Positions 25,401-33,386 of a DNA stretch of 64,000 bases are shown piece after piece. The translations under genes were made by a program, and so were the position numbers. Origin of the DNA: Paenibacillus albidus (lineage in GTDB: Bacteria; Bacillota; Bacilli; Paenibacillales; Paenibacillaceae); NCBI RefSeq assembly GCF_014644435.1, contig NZ_BMKR01000013.1:103920-167919 (forward strand). The letters are read 5' to 3'. Each line of letters begins with the position of its first letter. The stretch's first letter is position 1. The notes beneath the pieces are model-generated. The model saw only the letters and a program-made list of their open reading frames with translations. It did not search any database and was not told where the DNA came from.

Positions 25401-27596
25401 GGAATTAAGAGTGACAACGGCAGCAGATGGCTTTCTTTAAGCGGAGAGCCGCATTATTTTCAGATGGAATGGCCAACGGACAAATTGATCAGCAGTATTC
25501 AAGTTTGGAGCGGACTAATCGGAGGATATGGGTTCCAAATCAAAGATTATTCGATTCAGTACTGGGACGGAGAAGAGTGGAGGACAGCGGCTGCTGTTAC
25601 CGATAATAAAAATGATGTGAATGTTCGTTCCTACAACATACTGGAATTGGATCATCCGATTATTACCAAAAAATTAAGAATGAACATAACGAAAGCCTCT
25701 GGCGCAGCCGGTTATACGGATGCCAGATTGTTAGAAATCGAAGTATTCGGTATGGATCGATATAAAAATATAGCGCCAAGCGCTGTGTTAGCTGTTGATT
25801 CGACGAATGGTTCATACAGTGCAAATAAGGCAGTAGATGGAATTAAAAATGACAATAGCAGCAAATGGCTTTCTTTAAGCGGCGAACCGCATTACTTTCA
25901 GATGGATTGGCCGGAGGATAAGTTAATTAAAGGCATCAACGTCTGGAGTGGGCTGATCGGGGGCAACGGATTTCAAATCAAAGACTATACGATGGAGTAT
26001 TGGGATGGGGCCAATTGGACAACAGCAGCGACTGTAACCAATAACACCTATGATGCCAACGGTGGTTTGTACAATTCTCTGAAGTGGAGTACTCCCATTT
26101 CCACCAAGAAAATAAAAATGAACATAACGAAAGCCTCTGGCGCAGCGGGCTATACAGACGCAAGATTATTGGAAATTGAAGTGATTGGAGCAGATTTACC
26201 CGCCACGACGGCGAATTTATCGCCTTCACAGCCGGATGGACCCAATGGGCGGTACATGAATCCGGTTACCGTTACATTGTCCGCTCCGCATACATTATGG
26301 GGGGTTACACAGTCCGTATATAGTCTGGATAGTGGGAATACGTGGCTGGCATACACTGGGCCGATCACGTTTGAGCAGGATGGACTCTACCCTATCAGTT
26401 ATAGATCGGTGGATCATGAAGGCAATTCAGGGAGCATTCAGACGGTTTCGTTCATCATCGAAAGGAATTCTAACACAGTGGGACCTGTGACGACGGCGGC
26501 ATTGTCTGGAGCTCCAAATGGCGAGGGCTGGTTTAAAGAAGATGTGACGGTTACCTTGACGGCTGTGGATGAATCAGCGGGTGTGGTGGGGACCGAATAC
26601 AGTATCAATGGTGGGACTACAGCTGCTTACGTGGCACCAATTGTCATTCAAAACGAAGGAACGAGTACGATTGGATATTTCTCTACAGATGCCGCAGGGA
26701 ATGTGGAAGCGGTGAAATCTTTGCAGGTAAAATTAGATAAAACAGTGCCGGAGGCTATACTAACGCAGTCCGGTCACGCAGTTACGGATGTGACATATAT
26801 GGATACGCTGAGATTTGATTTGATCAGTACAGATGCACTCTCCGGTGTGGCAACTCAGACATTAACTTTGGATGGCGCTGTGATTAACAGCGGTCAAACC
26901 ATTACTGCAGGTAGTCTAGCATTAGGTGCACATACGGTGCAATACAGTGTAGTGGATGCAGCGGGCAATTTGGTGCAGTCGACACAAACATTCACGGTTG
27001 TAAAGCCGTTATCGGTTGGGGCGCCAGGTAAGCCAGTTTTGTCAGATAACAGTGGTCAAGCAACTGGATTAAAAGATGGTTACTACACAGTCACAATGAA
27101 CATGTGGTGGGGGAATAACGGCTCTGTGTTCAAGCTGTACGAAAATGGCGTACTGCTTAGTACGCAAACATTGACAGACGCGTCTCCAGCTGCGCAAGTG
27201 GCTAAAGTAGATGTGGAAGGCAAAGAGAACGGCACCTACACATATACAAGTGAGCTTATTAATTCCTTCGGAACGACAACTAGCAATCCACTTATGGTCA
27301 AAATTACAGACGCATCGCCAGGTAAACCTGTGCTATCTCAGGATAATTGGGATGGAGATGGGAACTACAACGTAACGATGAACATGTGGTGGGGCACCAA
27401 CGCTTCCGAATACCGCCTATACGAAAATGGCATACTTATCGAAACGAAGAGCTTGAATGCAGCTTCTCCAAATGCTCAAAGCGCCGTGGCGACGATTGCC
27501 GGCAGAGCGATTGGTGAGTATGAGTACCGTAGTGAATGGGTCAATGCGGGTGGCGTTACCTCGAGTGATAAGATTACAGTGAATGTAACGAAATAA
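22416..27596 (+). CDS. Modular secreted putative glycoside hydrolase (GH-A-like) with FN3, discoidin and Ig-like modules
   Basis: 1726 residues with a signal peptide ending near AVHAA (about residue 34). Residues 40-505 resemble a clan GH-A barrel: NGRVFRFPSGTDSDYFD near 80, candidate acid/base Glu187 in YELSNEA, and candidate nucleophile Glu299 in VTISEFN, 112 residues apart. Then come two fibronectin-III domains (about 515-695), a third FN3 interrupted by a LamG-like insert (about 715-900), two tandem F5/8-type C (discoidin, CBM32-like) domains (about 971-1258), Ig-like bacterial-surface repeats (about 1260-1530), and two ChiA-N-like modules at the end, each with MNMWWG. The protein lacks an LPXTG motif or S-layer domain, so it is probably released. 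The glycan is unknown. It follows the importer genes and probably feeds them. Confidence 0.75.
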   Translation: MVKKKCIEQIASAFILITLLSAMFIDQRNPVHAADYTATINIDTNVESSLSENFGGYNGDFQTYGILYTDQTAIDLANGLNGRVFRFPSGTDSDYFDMRRGDDDDEWVSQFFGKMPTFHAAVNDGQVLRAKPDKHQLQDWKYFLDQVHGETIIIINGFTDTPETAMAIVKYCKDNHIKVSAYELSNEAFLFSKFFPTATDYADKMKPYYDAIKSVDSKAQVNVMFSQGEKPEWDKELAAYPNKYWDGVSYHFYRGGDRYSTFDQARKDLNSALAERTNSYIDSYYLAKGRPDMPVTISEFNTTPSTMTNLSTSGMIKTLYNGIFAAEYTTRLSSHPNVKRVLLHAMMQFGTQPTNSYAVAMRDAYEKKTTLDTTGYDFGIYKSGAALGLQITYEAINNSSHLWKTTTLGGAEVNKYSGSNMPALYSQAYKGKNNKNYVMITNKSDSAHTATINMNGAPVASNMTKTYISSTDPEIKNTLADPSAIAIQTEGTLNPVTIPPYSVMRVEWDASGGQLPQPTRIVQSIVGNSQVELTWLDSLLATGYVVKYGTTAGVYTNTIDAGQSKNYTVTGLSNGTTYYFAVSTKNNTGSSVNSNEVAAKLVKPSAPLLESPKAKEGSVVLHWNSSTNASGYYVKVGTGSGNYTKVIDVGNSIGYEVTGLTNDTAYYFKVSAYNGMGEGLNSSEYSAVPRVDLPYSPHTVQARATGTGVDLTWSPSYSEQFYENFELGDGLWTVLNGEWGIVHSTEGGLGSTNVYRNSNSSSFGMSVAGDSTWKDYVVEVGIVAPGSVTGNYGVAARYLDNNNYYYAYYDSQEKNYKIVKRFQGVEAILASSEQITDSYFILGANRNYKFRFEVSGNKLTLYRDANVIASVTDGSHPLLSGKIGLYTNNQQADFDRVTVRLDNASGYAIKRSTSLNAVYTTVVSGVTGSTYKDTSANPALHNYYVITALNDSGESTYTSPLSIAYPMEPLINIAPSAILSVDSTNGSFSANKAVDGIKSDNGSRWLSLSGEPHYFQMEWPTDKLISSIQVWSGLIGGYGFQIKDYSIQYWDGEEWRTAAAVTDNKNDVNVRSYNILELDHPIITKKLRMNITKASGAAGYTDARLLEIEVFGMDRYKNIAPSAVLAVDSTNGSYSANKAVDGIKNDNSSKWLSLSGEPHYFQMDWPEDKLIKGINVWSGLIGGNGFQIKDYTMEYWDGANWTTAATVTNNTYDANGGLYNSLKWSTPISTKKIKMNITKASGAAGYTDARLLEIEVIGADLPATTANLSPSQPDGPNGRYMNPVTVTLSAPHTLWGVTQSVYSLDSGNTWLAYTGPITFEQDGLYPISYRSVDHEGNSGSIQTVSFIIERNSNTVGPVTTAALSGAPNGEGWFKEDVTVTLTAVDESAGVVGTEYSINGGTTAAYVAPIVIQNEGTSTIGYFSTDAAGNVEAVKSLQVKLDKTVPEAILTQSGHAVTDVTYMDTLRFDLISTDALSGVATQTLTLDGAVINSGQTITAGSLALGAHTVQYSVVDAAGNLVQSTQTFTVVKPLSVGAPGKPVLSDNSGQATGLKDGYYTVTMNMWWGNNGSVFKLYENGVLLSTQTLTDASPAAQVAKVDVEGKENGTYTYTSELINSFGTTTSNPLMVKITDASPGKPVLSQDNWDGDGNYNVTMNMWWGTNASEYRLYENGILIETKSLNAASPNAQSAVATIAGRAIGEYEYRSEWVNAGGVTSSDKITVNVTK

Positions 27597-27642
27597 GAGG
27601 TAACCTATCTCCTTGTAATGACAATCGACTATCGAAAAGGAA

Positions 27643-28686
27643 TCATTTTGGCTGATGAGCAGCCGTAGTGCTCCCAATGAATAATTCGCCTTGAATACGG
27701 ATGTGCTCATAGGGAAGGGTAGGATTAGCGATACGCCATAAAATCCGATCGGCTGCCCGGTATCCGGCTTCTCTGATCGACAGTAGGGGGCGGGTAAATA
27801 ACGGCAGCTGCTCCGGTTGTTCATTCAGGATACCTATCAAGGAAATATCTTGAGGAATGTTAAGTTGGAGCTCGGTGCATAGCTGGTATACGGTGGCAAC
27901 CTCTCCACTGACTCCGCAGATGATAGCTGTGGGGGCATAGTGAATCAGCTTATTACGCAGCTCTTCAAGCCACTCGGGATGAGTATTCCGCTGGCTAATC
28001 GAATGGACATCCGGATCAACCTCGATATGGAATTCATTCATAGCATGAAGGAAAGCCTGCCAGCGCAAAATAAAGCCTCGTTGGTAATGTGTATCACCCA
28101 CATACATAATGCGGTGATGACCAATAGATCGCAGGTAGGCAACAGCTTGATAGGTGGCTTCATAAATGTCCCAAATCACACTGTCTACTTTGGTCCCGAG
28201 AGGCGGAAAGCTTAACAGAATCTTCGGAATCGATAGACGAAAAAGTGCAGGCTCCCATGCCTTGGGGACGATACTCGGGGCGATGAATAAGCCATCGGCA
28301 AATTCTAATCCGTGCTCCTCCAACCAGTCAGACATCTCGGTTTCCCGAATAGAAGTAGGGAGCATACTGGTTTCAATGTGATGGCCGAAGGAGGCGAATC
28401 GTTCATATAAGCCCTCAAATAATAGACGGTTGTAACTAACTGATTGTTCGGTTTGTACAAGTAAGAATCGCTTGCGTTCAATCGGATAGGAGATGATGCG
28501 TTCCGCCCTTAGGCTGCGAATCTGGTCTTTCGTGAAGTAACCTAGCTTTTCCGCAGTTTCGACAATAAGCTGCCGGGTTGTCTCAGACATGCCTGGTCTT
28601 CCTTTTAAAGCTTTATTGACCGTTTGTACGGTTAGTCCTAGCTCCTTGGCAATAGTCTTTAGTGTAACCGACTTACGAATGGGCAT
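27643..28686 (-). CDS. LacI-family transcriptional regulator
   Basis: 347 residues from the ATG after AGAGGTACACTTC; an upstream in-frame ATG adds 11 residues without support. The N-terminal helix-turn-helix is VTLKTIAKELGLTVQTVNKA (residues 6-25), with the LacI hinge region after it, and a periplasmic-binding-protein-like sugar-sensing core follows (about 60-345). It is convergent with the giant glycosidase gene and divergent from the SGNH hydrolase. It is probably a repressor of this carbohydrate locus, with ligand and operators unproven. Confidence 0.92.
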   Translation of the reverse strand: MPIRKSVTLKTIAKELGLTVQTVNKALKGRPGMSETTRQLIVETAEKLGYFTKDQIRSLRAERIISYPIERKRFLLVQTEQSVSYNRLLFEGLYERFASFGHHIETSMLPTSIRETEMSDWLEEHGLEFADGLFIAPSIVPKAWEPALFRLSIPKILLSFPPLGTKVDSVIWDIYEATYQAVAYLRSIGHHRIMYVGDTHYQRGFILRWQAFLHAMNEFHIEVDPDVHSISQRNTHPEWLEELRNKLIHYAPTAIICGVSGEVATVYQLCTELQLNIPQDISLIGILNEQPEQLPLFTRPLLSIREAGYRAADRILWRIANPTLPYEHIRIQGELFIGSTTAAHQPK

Positions 28687-28744
28687 GAAGTGTACCTCTA
28701 TTTTTCTGGATTCATACACCTATCGTATCATGTTCTCATTATTG

Positions 28745-28763
28745 ATTAAACTAAAATTAAACT
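28745..28763. promoter_or_regulatory. Direct repeat in the lacI-type/SGNH divergent promoter region
   Basis: ATTAAACT occurs twice with 11-bp period (one helical turn), about 20 bp upstream of a TATAAT box (28785-28790) reading toward the SGNH gene. It is a candidate regulator or polymerase contact site. LacI proteins usually prefer palindromes, so assignment is uncertain. Confidence 0.35.
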
Positions 28764-28822
28764 TTATCATCGATTACTACATTTTATAATGGAGAAGACG
28801 GATTATTAGGGGGAGAAGAAAC

Positions 28823-29449
28823 ATGGAGCTAATAAATGATGAACGACGATGGTATGGAAAAAGCTGGTGTACACTGGGTGATAGTATTACAGCAGCTAAT
28901 GGCTATCAACCCTTGGTAGGTGCGGCATTAGGCTTCTCCGTTATTACGAATGCCGGACAAAACGGATGCCCGCTTACTGCAGGCGGTGACCGGGATTATG
29001 GCGCAACCGTGCATATAGGACGCAAGATGGAGCCCGGTTATGATTGTGTTACTATCTTTGCGGGTACCAATGATTTTCGTTTGGACAAACCCATAGGACG
29101 GAAGGGAGATCGAGATATACATACGTTCTATGGGGCATATATCGAATTAGTCGAGGATATTCTTACGAAAAATCCTGCATGCCGTCTGAGCTTATGGACG
29201 CCTCTGCAGCGTGATAAGGACGGCTTTGACATACACTCCGTCAACCAGGCTGGCCATCGACTGATTGATTATGTCGAGGTCATTCAGGCCATAGGCCTTG
29301 AATATGCTCTGCCTGTGCTGAACTTATATGCTGAGAGTGGGTTCAACCGCTTCACACTTTCCATTCTCACTTCAGATCGTTTGCATCCTAATGAGCAGGG
29401 CCATGTGCGTATTGCTTCGATGGCAAGCAGCTTTTTGGCGCGACTATAG
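28823..29449 (+). CDS. SGNH/GDSL-family hydrolase
   Basis: 208-residue hydrolase. Block I is TLGDSIT with the nucleophile Ser21; block III has the oxyanion Asn in FAGTNDF near 76; block V SDRLHPNEQGH supplies Asp and His. There is no signal peptide, so it acts in the cytoplasm. Enzymes of this fold remove acetyl or other ester groups from sugars, consistent with removing decorations from imported oligosaccharides of this locus. It is divergent from the LacI gene. Shine-Dalgarno: GGGGGAG. Confidence 0.9.
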   Translation: MELINDERRWYGKSWCTLGDSITAANGYQPLVGAALGFSVITNAGQNGCPLTAGGDRDYGATVHIGRKMEPGYDCVTIFAGTNDFRLDKPIGRKGDRDIHTFYGAYIELVEDILTKNPACRLSLWTPLQRDKDGFDIHSVNQAGHRLIDYVEVIQAIGLEYALPVLNLYAESGFNRFTLSILTSDRLHPNEQGHVRIASMASSFLARL

Positions 29450-29488
29450 CACCTTAGTTTACCTTGTCACTCAACCACTTGAAAATCA

Positions 29489-29535
29489 ATAAAATCTCGA
29501 AACCTACGCCTCGTTGGCGGGGTTCCTTTTTTATG
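29489..29535 (+). terminator. Terminator-like repeat, copy A
   Basis: TAAAATCTCG-AACCTACGCC with TCGTTGGCGGGGTT and a T run. A closely similar about 50-bp stretch lies at 32449-32494. It can fold as AACC-CGCC/GGCG-GGTT and would end transcription of the SGNH gene. Confidence 0.65.
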
Positions 29536-29702
29536 TGAACAGGCAGGGATTTGAAGTAAGCAATTTATCGTATCCGCACAGCCAGATATAGCTGACTATG
29601 CGGATATTTATTAGGCTAAGCGAAAAGCATCCCACAATATTGCCTAGCTTTCTCTTTGTGAACTGAAGGAAAAACGTGGGAATAGGTCCTTTCTGCTTGG
29701 CA

Positions 29703-30155
29703 TTAGTCAACTCCACATGCTTCTTCGAGAGAATGAATGAGAAATCTATGATCAATCGGAGAAGACATGACAATCATGATCGTATAGGTTCCATACTTAT
29801 CGCACTGATTGCCAAACTCTTCTAGAGCACGTGTAGAGTCGGTCAGTACTTTTAATAAATAACTGTGATCTCCGCTTATGCGGTGGCACTCGGCAACATG
29901 GGGAGACGCATGGACAAAATCAAGAAATGCCAGGCAGTCTCTAGTACGAAACAACATATAGGCCGCCGCATGCTTTCCAATTTTTTCGGGAGAGATGATG
30001 GTGCGATACTCCTCAATGATTCCTTTTTCTTCCATCCTTCTAACTCGTTCTGTTACAGCAGGTTGGGACAACCCCACGATTTTACCCAGCTCTGTCATTG
30101 AAATCCTCGCTTGATTTTGAAGATTGAAGAGGATTTGTTTGTCTACATGATCCAT
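29703..30155 (-). CDS. Lrp/AsnC-family transcriptional regulator
   Basis: 150-residue Lrp/AsnC protein. The N-terminal helix-turn-helix has ISMTELGKIVGLSQPAVTER (about 18-37), followed by a RAM ligand-binding domain in which GDHSYLLKV near 97 is the conserved beta-strand motif. These are usually local regulators that sense amino acids. It faces away from the DHA2 transporter across about 170 bp, so it may control that pump. Start supported by AAGGAGGATATTCAG. Confidence 0.92.
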   Translation of the reverse strand: MDHVDKQILFNLQNQARISMTELGKIVGLSQPAVTERVRRMEEKGIIEEYRTIISPEKIGKHAAAYMLFRTRDCLAFLDFVHASPHVAECHRISGDHSYLLKVLTDSTRALEEFGNQCDKYGTYTIMIVMSSPIDHRFLIHSLEEACGVD

Positions 30156-30326
30156 CTGAATATCCTCCTTTAAATTTAAGGTGCTTTAAATAAAATTTCT
30201 TATATTACTTTGTATAATCATCATAATTGATTGAATGTGATATGTAAAATGAGTGATTTAAATTATATAATAAGACTCACACCAATAAGATGATCCACAT
30301 ATGAAAAGTTAGAGAGGATGGCACCA

Positions 30327-30476
30327 TTGAGCAAATACGATTTAAATAAGGTAGGTACAGAAGATTTACAGGCACGTATTGATGAGGTCATTGATTGTAC
30401 AATTGACGAAAAAAGGCTGGTTGGTGCTGTTGTCAGAGTTGCGCTTAAATCTAAGTCTGGAGGGAACTCTCAATGA
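30327..30476 (+). pseudogene. Serine-hydrolase (beta-lactamase class C-like) N-terminal fragment or leader ORF
   Basis: A 49-residue frame starts at TTG after GAGAGGATG. LQARIDEVIDCTIDEKRLVG and AVVRVALK match the extreme N-terminus of class C beta-lactamase-like serine hydrolases, but the SxxK domain is absent. Its stop overlaps the ATG of the MFS gene (ATGA). The fragment could still be translated and couple ribosomes into the transporter gene. Confidence 0.5.
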
Positions 30477-32005
30477 GCCTCTCTCACTCCCGCAAAAATA
30501 TAATCGCATTGGCCGCTATATGTTTGTCCGCGCTAATGTTCGGCCTCGAAATTTCCAGTGTGCCAGTGATACTGCCAACCCTGGAAAAGGTATTGCATGG
30601 AACTCTCAAGGATATGCAATGGATTATGAACGCCTACACCATTGCTAGTACGACAGTTCTGATGGCTGTTGGAACGCTGGCTGACCGGTATGGAAGGAGG
30701 CGTATTTTTATTATCAGCCTCGTCTTGTTCGGCATTACATCCTTGATTTGTGGCTTGGCACAAAGCACGTCAGTTCTGATCGTCAGTCGGTTTCTTCAAG
30801 GCGTGAGTGCTGGCGCGATGCTGATTTGCCAGATAGCAATTCTTTCGCATCAGTTTCAGGAAGGAAAAGAACGCAGCAAAGCCTTTGGCGCATGGGGGAT
30901 CGTGTTCGGTATCGGCCTCGGTTTTGGACCCATCATCGGCGGCATGATCGTGGCCGTGTCGAACTGGCAGTGGGTTTTCCTAGTCCACGTCCCGCTGACC
31001 ATCCTCACTTTGATCTTTGTCTTAGGCAGCGTGGAGGAGTCCAGCGATCCGCAGGCGAAAAAGCTGGACATTATCGGCATCGTCACACTTTCGTTGACGG
31101 TTTTTGGGCTGGCATACTTTATCACGCAAGGGCCGGAACTCGGCTTTACCAGCATAGCCGCCATCAGCACCCTTGTTGCAACGGCAACATGTTTCATTAT
31201 TTTTCTGTTTGCGGAAAAGCTCAGCACCCATCCGATGTTCGACTTTTCCGTATTCAGGATACGTAATTTTTCCGGCGCTCTCTTTGGCTCCGTCGGCATG
31301 AATTTCAGTTTCTGGCCGTTCATGATCTATCTGCCGATCTATTTCCAGAGCGGCCTTGGTTACGGCATCGTGGCAGCTGGGCTGTCTCTCTTGGCTTATA
31401 CGCTGCCCACCTTGGTGATTCCGCCTCTGGCAGAGCGCCTTTCGCTCCGCTATCAGCCGCGCATAGTCATCCCATCGGGTCTGTTCATCATCGGCATGGG
31501 CTTCATTTTGATGAAATTTGGCAGCGGCGGCGATCACGCCAGCTGGTTGACCATGCTCCCCGGTTCTCTGTTGGCTGGTATTGGGCTTGGCTTAACCAAC
31601 ACGCCTGTGACCAACACGACCACCGGCTCGGTTCCGAGTACCCGTGCAGGCATGGCTTCCGGCATAGACACGAGTGCCAGATTAATCAGTCTAGCCATAA
31701 ACATCGCCGTAATGGGATTCATCTTGCAGGAAGGCATCCTGTCTTATTTGAAGGGTGCCCTTCCCGGGACTCTCGATGCAGTGCAATTGCGGTCTTTGGC
31801 CGAAAAAATAGCTGCCGGAAACACTTCATCTCTCAAACTGGGTTTGCCAGAACTATCCTCTCTGGATGCGTCCGGAGCCGTCGTCCATGCAGCGCTTGTG
31901 CACGGCTTTGGCTTGGTGATGCTCTATGGCGGTATTGGCGTATGGGTTTTGGCCGCGATCAGTTTTATGATTTTTGGACCCAAGAGAGCATTGTTGCATA
32001 AGTAG
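30473..32005 (+). CDS. MFS multidrug efflux transporter (DHA2 family, 14 TMS)
   Basis: 510-residue membrane antiporter of the EmrB/QacA group. It has fourteen hydrophobic segments and the motif A loop VGTLADRYGRRRIFI near residue 68. Motif C-like residues include GFGPIIGG near 145. Family members export cationic drugs, fatty acids or antibiotics at the cost of the proton gradient; the substrate is unknown. The start overlaps a small upstream frame; GGAGGGAAC precedes the ATG. It has higher GC content over 30.9-31.7 kb than its neighbours, which may reflect transfer. Confidence 0.92.
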   Translation: MSLSHSRKNIIALAAICLSALMFGLEISSVPVILPTLEKVLHGTLKDMQWIMNAYTIASTTVLMAVGTLADRYGRRRIFIISLVLFGITSLICGLAQSTSVLIVSRFLQGVSAGAMLICQIAILSHQFQEGKERSKAFGAWGIVFGIGLGFGPIIGGMIVAVSNWQWVFLVHVPLTILTLIFVLGSVEESSDPQAKKLDIIGIVTLSLTVFGLAYFITQGPELGFTSIAAISTLVATATCFIIFLFAEKLSTHPMFDFSVFRIRNFSGALFGSVGMNFSFWPFMIYLPIYFQSGLGYGIVAAGLSLLAYTLPTLVIPPLAERLSLRYQPRIVIPSGLFIIGMGFILMKFGSGGDHASWLTMLPGSLLAGIGLGLTNTPVTNTTTGSVPSTRAGMASGIDTSARLISLAINIAVMGFILQEGILSYLKGALPGTLDAVQLRSLAEKIAAGNTSSLKLGLPELSSLDASGAVVHAALVHGFGLVMLYGGIGVWVLAAISFMIFGPKRALLHK

Positions 32006-32164
32006 AGCGGGAAGACCATCGTGCTCGCAGGCGATTACTCGTGAGTGTCTTATAGCACTACATCAGGTTTTCGTTCGGCGAGCGTGAGATGTTATTGCCC
32101 CCGAAAGACCGTCAGGGAACACGGCACGGGTTGATCGGGCTGATCGGGCTGCGATGAACTCGCA

Positions 32165-32238
32165 AGGAGAACGGTAGCGAAGGCCCTATGGGGATGAAGG
32201 GCGTTATAGTGCTCGAACCATTTCTGCGGAGCGTCGTT
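32165..32238 (-). pseudogene. IS3-family transposase (OrfB) C-terminal fragment
   Basis: Read on the minus strand, the frame gives NDAPQKWFEHYNALHPHRAF, matching the conserved end of IS3-type OrfB (WF-x-x-YN-x-x-HPHR). The catalytic DDE core is absent and the tail is replaced. It marks an old insertion now almost wholly deleted. Confidence 0.6.
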
Positions 32239-32448
32239 TGGTAAGTACGAAGCTAGACGATCAAAAGGACAGTCTTGAAAGTCAAGTGTAGTACTTTAAA
32301 AACTATATATAAGGAACAGGGTCGGGAACGTATAGATGTGTATACCGATGATGGAAAAAAACTTTGTTTACAGAAAAACGCGTAAATCCTTATCACAAAA
32401 GGCTTTACGCCTTGGTTTTCCTTATCGTTCAAACCCTAAAAAATCACT

Positions 32449-32494
32449 AAAATCTCGGAACCTACGCCTCGTTGGCGGGGTTTCTTTTTTTGTG
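32449..32494 (+). terminator. Terminator-like repeat, copy B
   Basis: Near-duplicate of 29489-29535 (CCTACGCCTCGTTGGCGGGG shared), ending in a T run. It lies immediately before the promoter region of the GntR gene and probably insulates it. Confidence 0.65.
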
Positions 32495-32561
32495 GCAAGC
32501 GTAGCCCTTATTCGGTAAGGGGTTATGGGACGTTTGGTTGTTAGTTTTTGAATGTTAAGAA

Positions 32562-32591
32562 TTATTTGATATTTGATCAAATATCAAATAA
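32562..32591. promoter_or_regulatory. 30-bp perfect palindrome, probable GntR operator
   Basis: The left arm TTATTTGATATTTGA is followed directly by its exact complement. A further partial copy (TATCAAATATCAAATA) lies at 32624-32639, close to the GntR start codon. GntR/FadR proteins bind short palindromes and often repress themselves, so autoregulation is likely. Confidence 0.7.
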
Positions 32592-32601
32592 AGCGTTTAC
32601 G
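32588..32601. promoter_or_regulatory. Cre-like (CcpA) site before GntR gene
   Basis: ATAAAGCGTTTACG, read on the complement, agrees with the cre consensus TGWAARCGYTWNCW at 12 of 14 positions. It overlaps the edge of the 30-bp palindrome. Confidence 0.45.
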
Positions 32602-32661
32602 AAGATGTTTGGATATGATATTGTATCAAATATCAAATATAAAGATTACAGAGGGGATAAA

Positions 32662-33342
32662 ATGATGAATGTAACACCGGAGTCAGCTTTAAATGAAACG
32701 ACTTACTCACGTGTAAGGGATAAATTGCGCGAAGATATTTTATCGGGTGTATTCAAATCAGGCGTACGCTTGCGGATCGTCGATTTATCCAATCGTTACG
32801 GAGTTAGTCAGATGCCGATTCGGGAAGCACTCCAACAGCTGCAAGGAGAAGGGCTCGTTAACCTGCTGCCTCATAAAGGAGCAAGCGTACGGGAAGTGAA
32901 TGAGAAGTTCGTATCTGACATGTACGATATCCGAATGGCCATTGAAACGATGTTAGTTCGCAACGCTGTTCCTAACATGAATGATAGCGATTTCAACAGA
33001 CTAGTCACCATTGAAGAGCAATATGAGAAGGCAGCTGAGGAAGGGGATATGTTGTTATGCTTGAAGCTTAATGAGAGCTTTCACAAAATCATCAATAATC
33101 TGGCGCAAAATGAAGAGGCGATTCGCATTATTGACCGGCATTGGGGGCTGATTGACAGCATGCGCCAAATTTTTGGTTCGAACCGGGGGAATGATATTGT
33201 GAACGATCATCGGATGCTGCTGGAGGCTTTGAACAATCGAGATGCGGAAGCTGCTGCAAACATTACCAGAGATCATGTCATCAAAGCCAAAGGGGATTTG
33301 ATTGCAAGATTCAAAGAAGCGGGAAAATCATCTAAAGCCTAG
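32662..33342 (+). CDS. GntR-family (FCD/FadR-type) transcriptional regulator
   Basis: 226 residues from the ATG after AGAGGGGATAAA; an earlier ATG in the same frame lies inside the operator region and is unlikely. The winged helix is at 10-75 (TYSRVRDKLREDILSGVF and VSQMPIREALQQLQGEGLVN). An FCD all-alpha effector domain follows (about 85-215). FCD regulators often respond to organic or uronic acids and their lactones. It heads a carbohydrate locus whose lactonase-type enzyme fits such a ligand, although that is inference. Confidence 0.92.
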   Translation: MMNVTPESALNETTYSRVRDKLREDILSGVFKSGVRLRIVDLSNRYGVSQMPIREALQQLQGEGLVNLLPHKGASVREVNEKFVSDMYDIRMAIETMLVRNAVPNMNDSDFNRLVTIEEQYEKAAEEGDMLLCLKLNESFHKIINNLAQNEEAIRIIDRHWGLIDSMRQIFGSNRGNDIVNDHRMLLEALNNRDAEAAANITRDHVIKAKGDLIARFKEAGKSSKA

Positions 33343-33361
33343 ATGTTTTTCCGCTCAAATA

Positions 33362-33375
33362 ATAAAGCGCTTACA
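33362..33375. promoter_or_regulatory. Cre-like (CcpA) site before permease gene
   Basis: ATAAAGCGCTTACA; its complement TGTAAGCGCTTTAT fits 13 of 14 cre positions. Placed 25 bp before the permease start, it predicts carbon catabolite repression. Confidence 0.55.
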
Positions 33376-33386
33376 ATAAAAGGGGG

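Larger units (their letters stand above)
32006..32547. other. Gene-poor stretch with transposase debris and a repeated terminator
   Basis: No intact gene is supported here. The stretch holds the IS3-like fragment on the minus strand, about 100 bp with no recognisable content (32250-32350), and terminator repeat copy B. A short open frame at 32336-32518 ends inside the repeat and has no credible start or homology. Confidence 0.6.

Noticed and set aside
30856..31537. Long minus-strand frames opposite the DHA2 transporter
   Set aside because: Explained by codon bias of the transporter gene on the plus strand.
32336..32518. 60-residue frame before the GntR gene
   Set aside because: No ribosome site or known motif, and its end is inside the repeated terminator.
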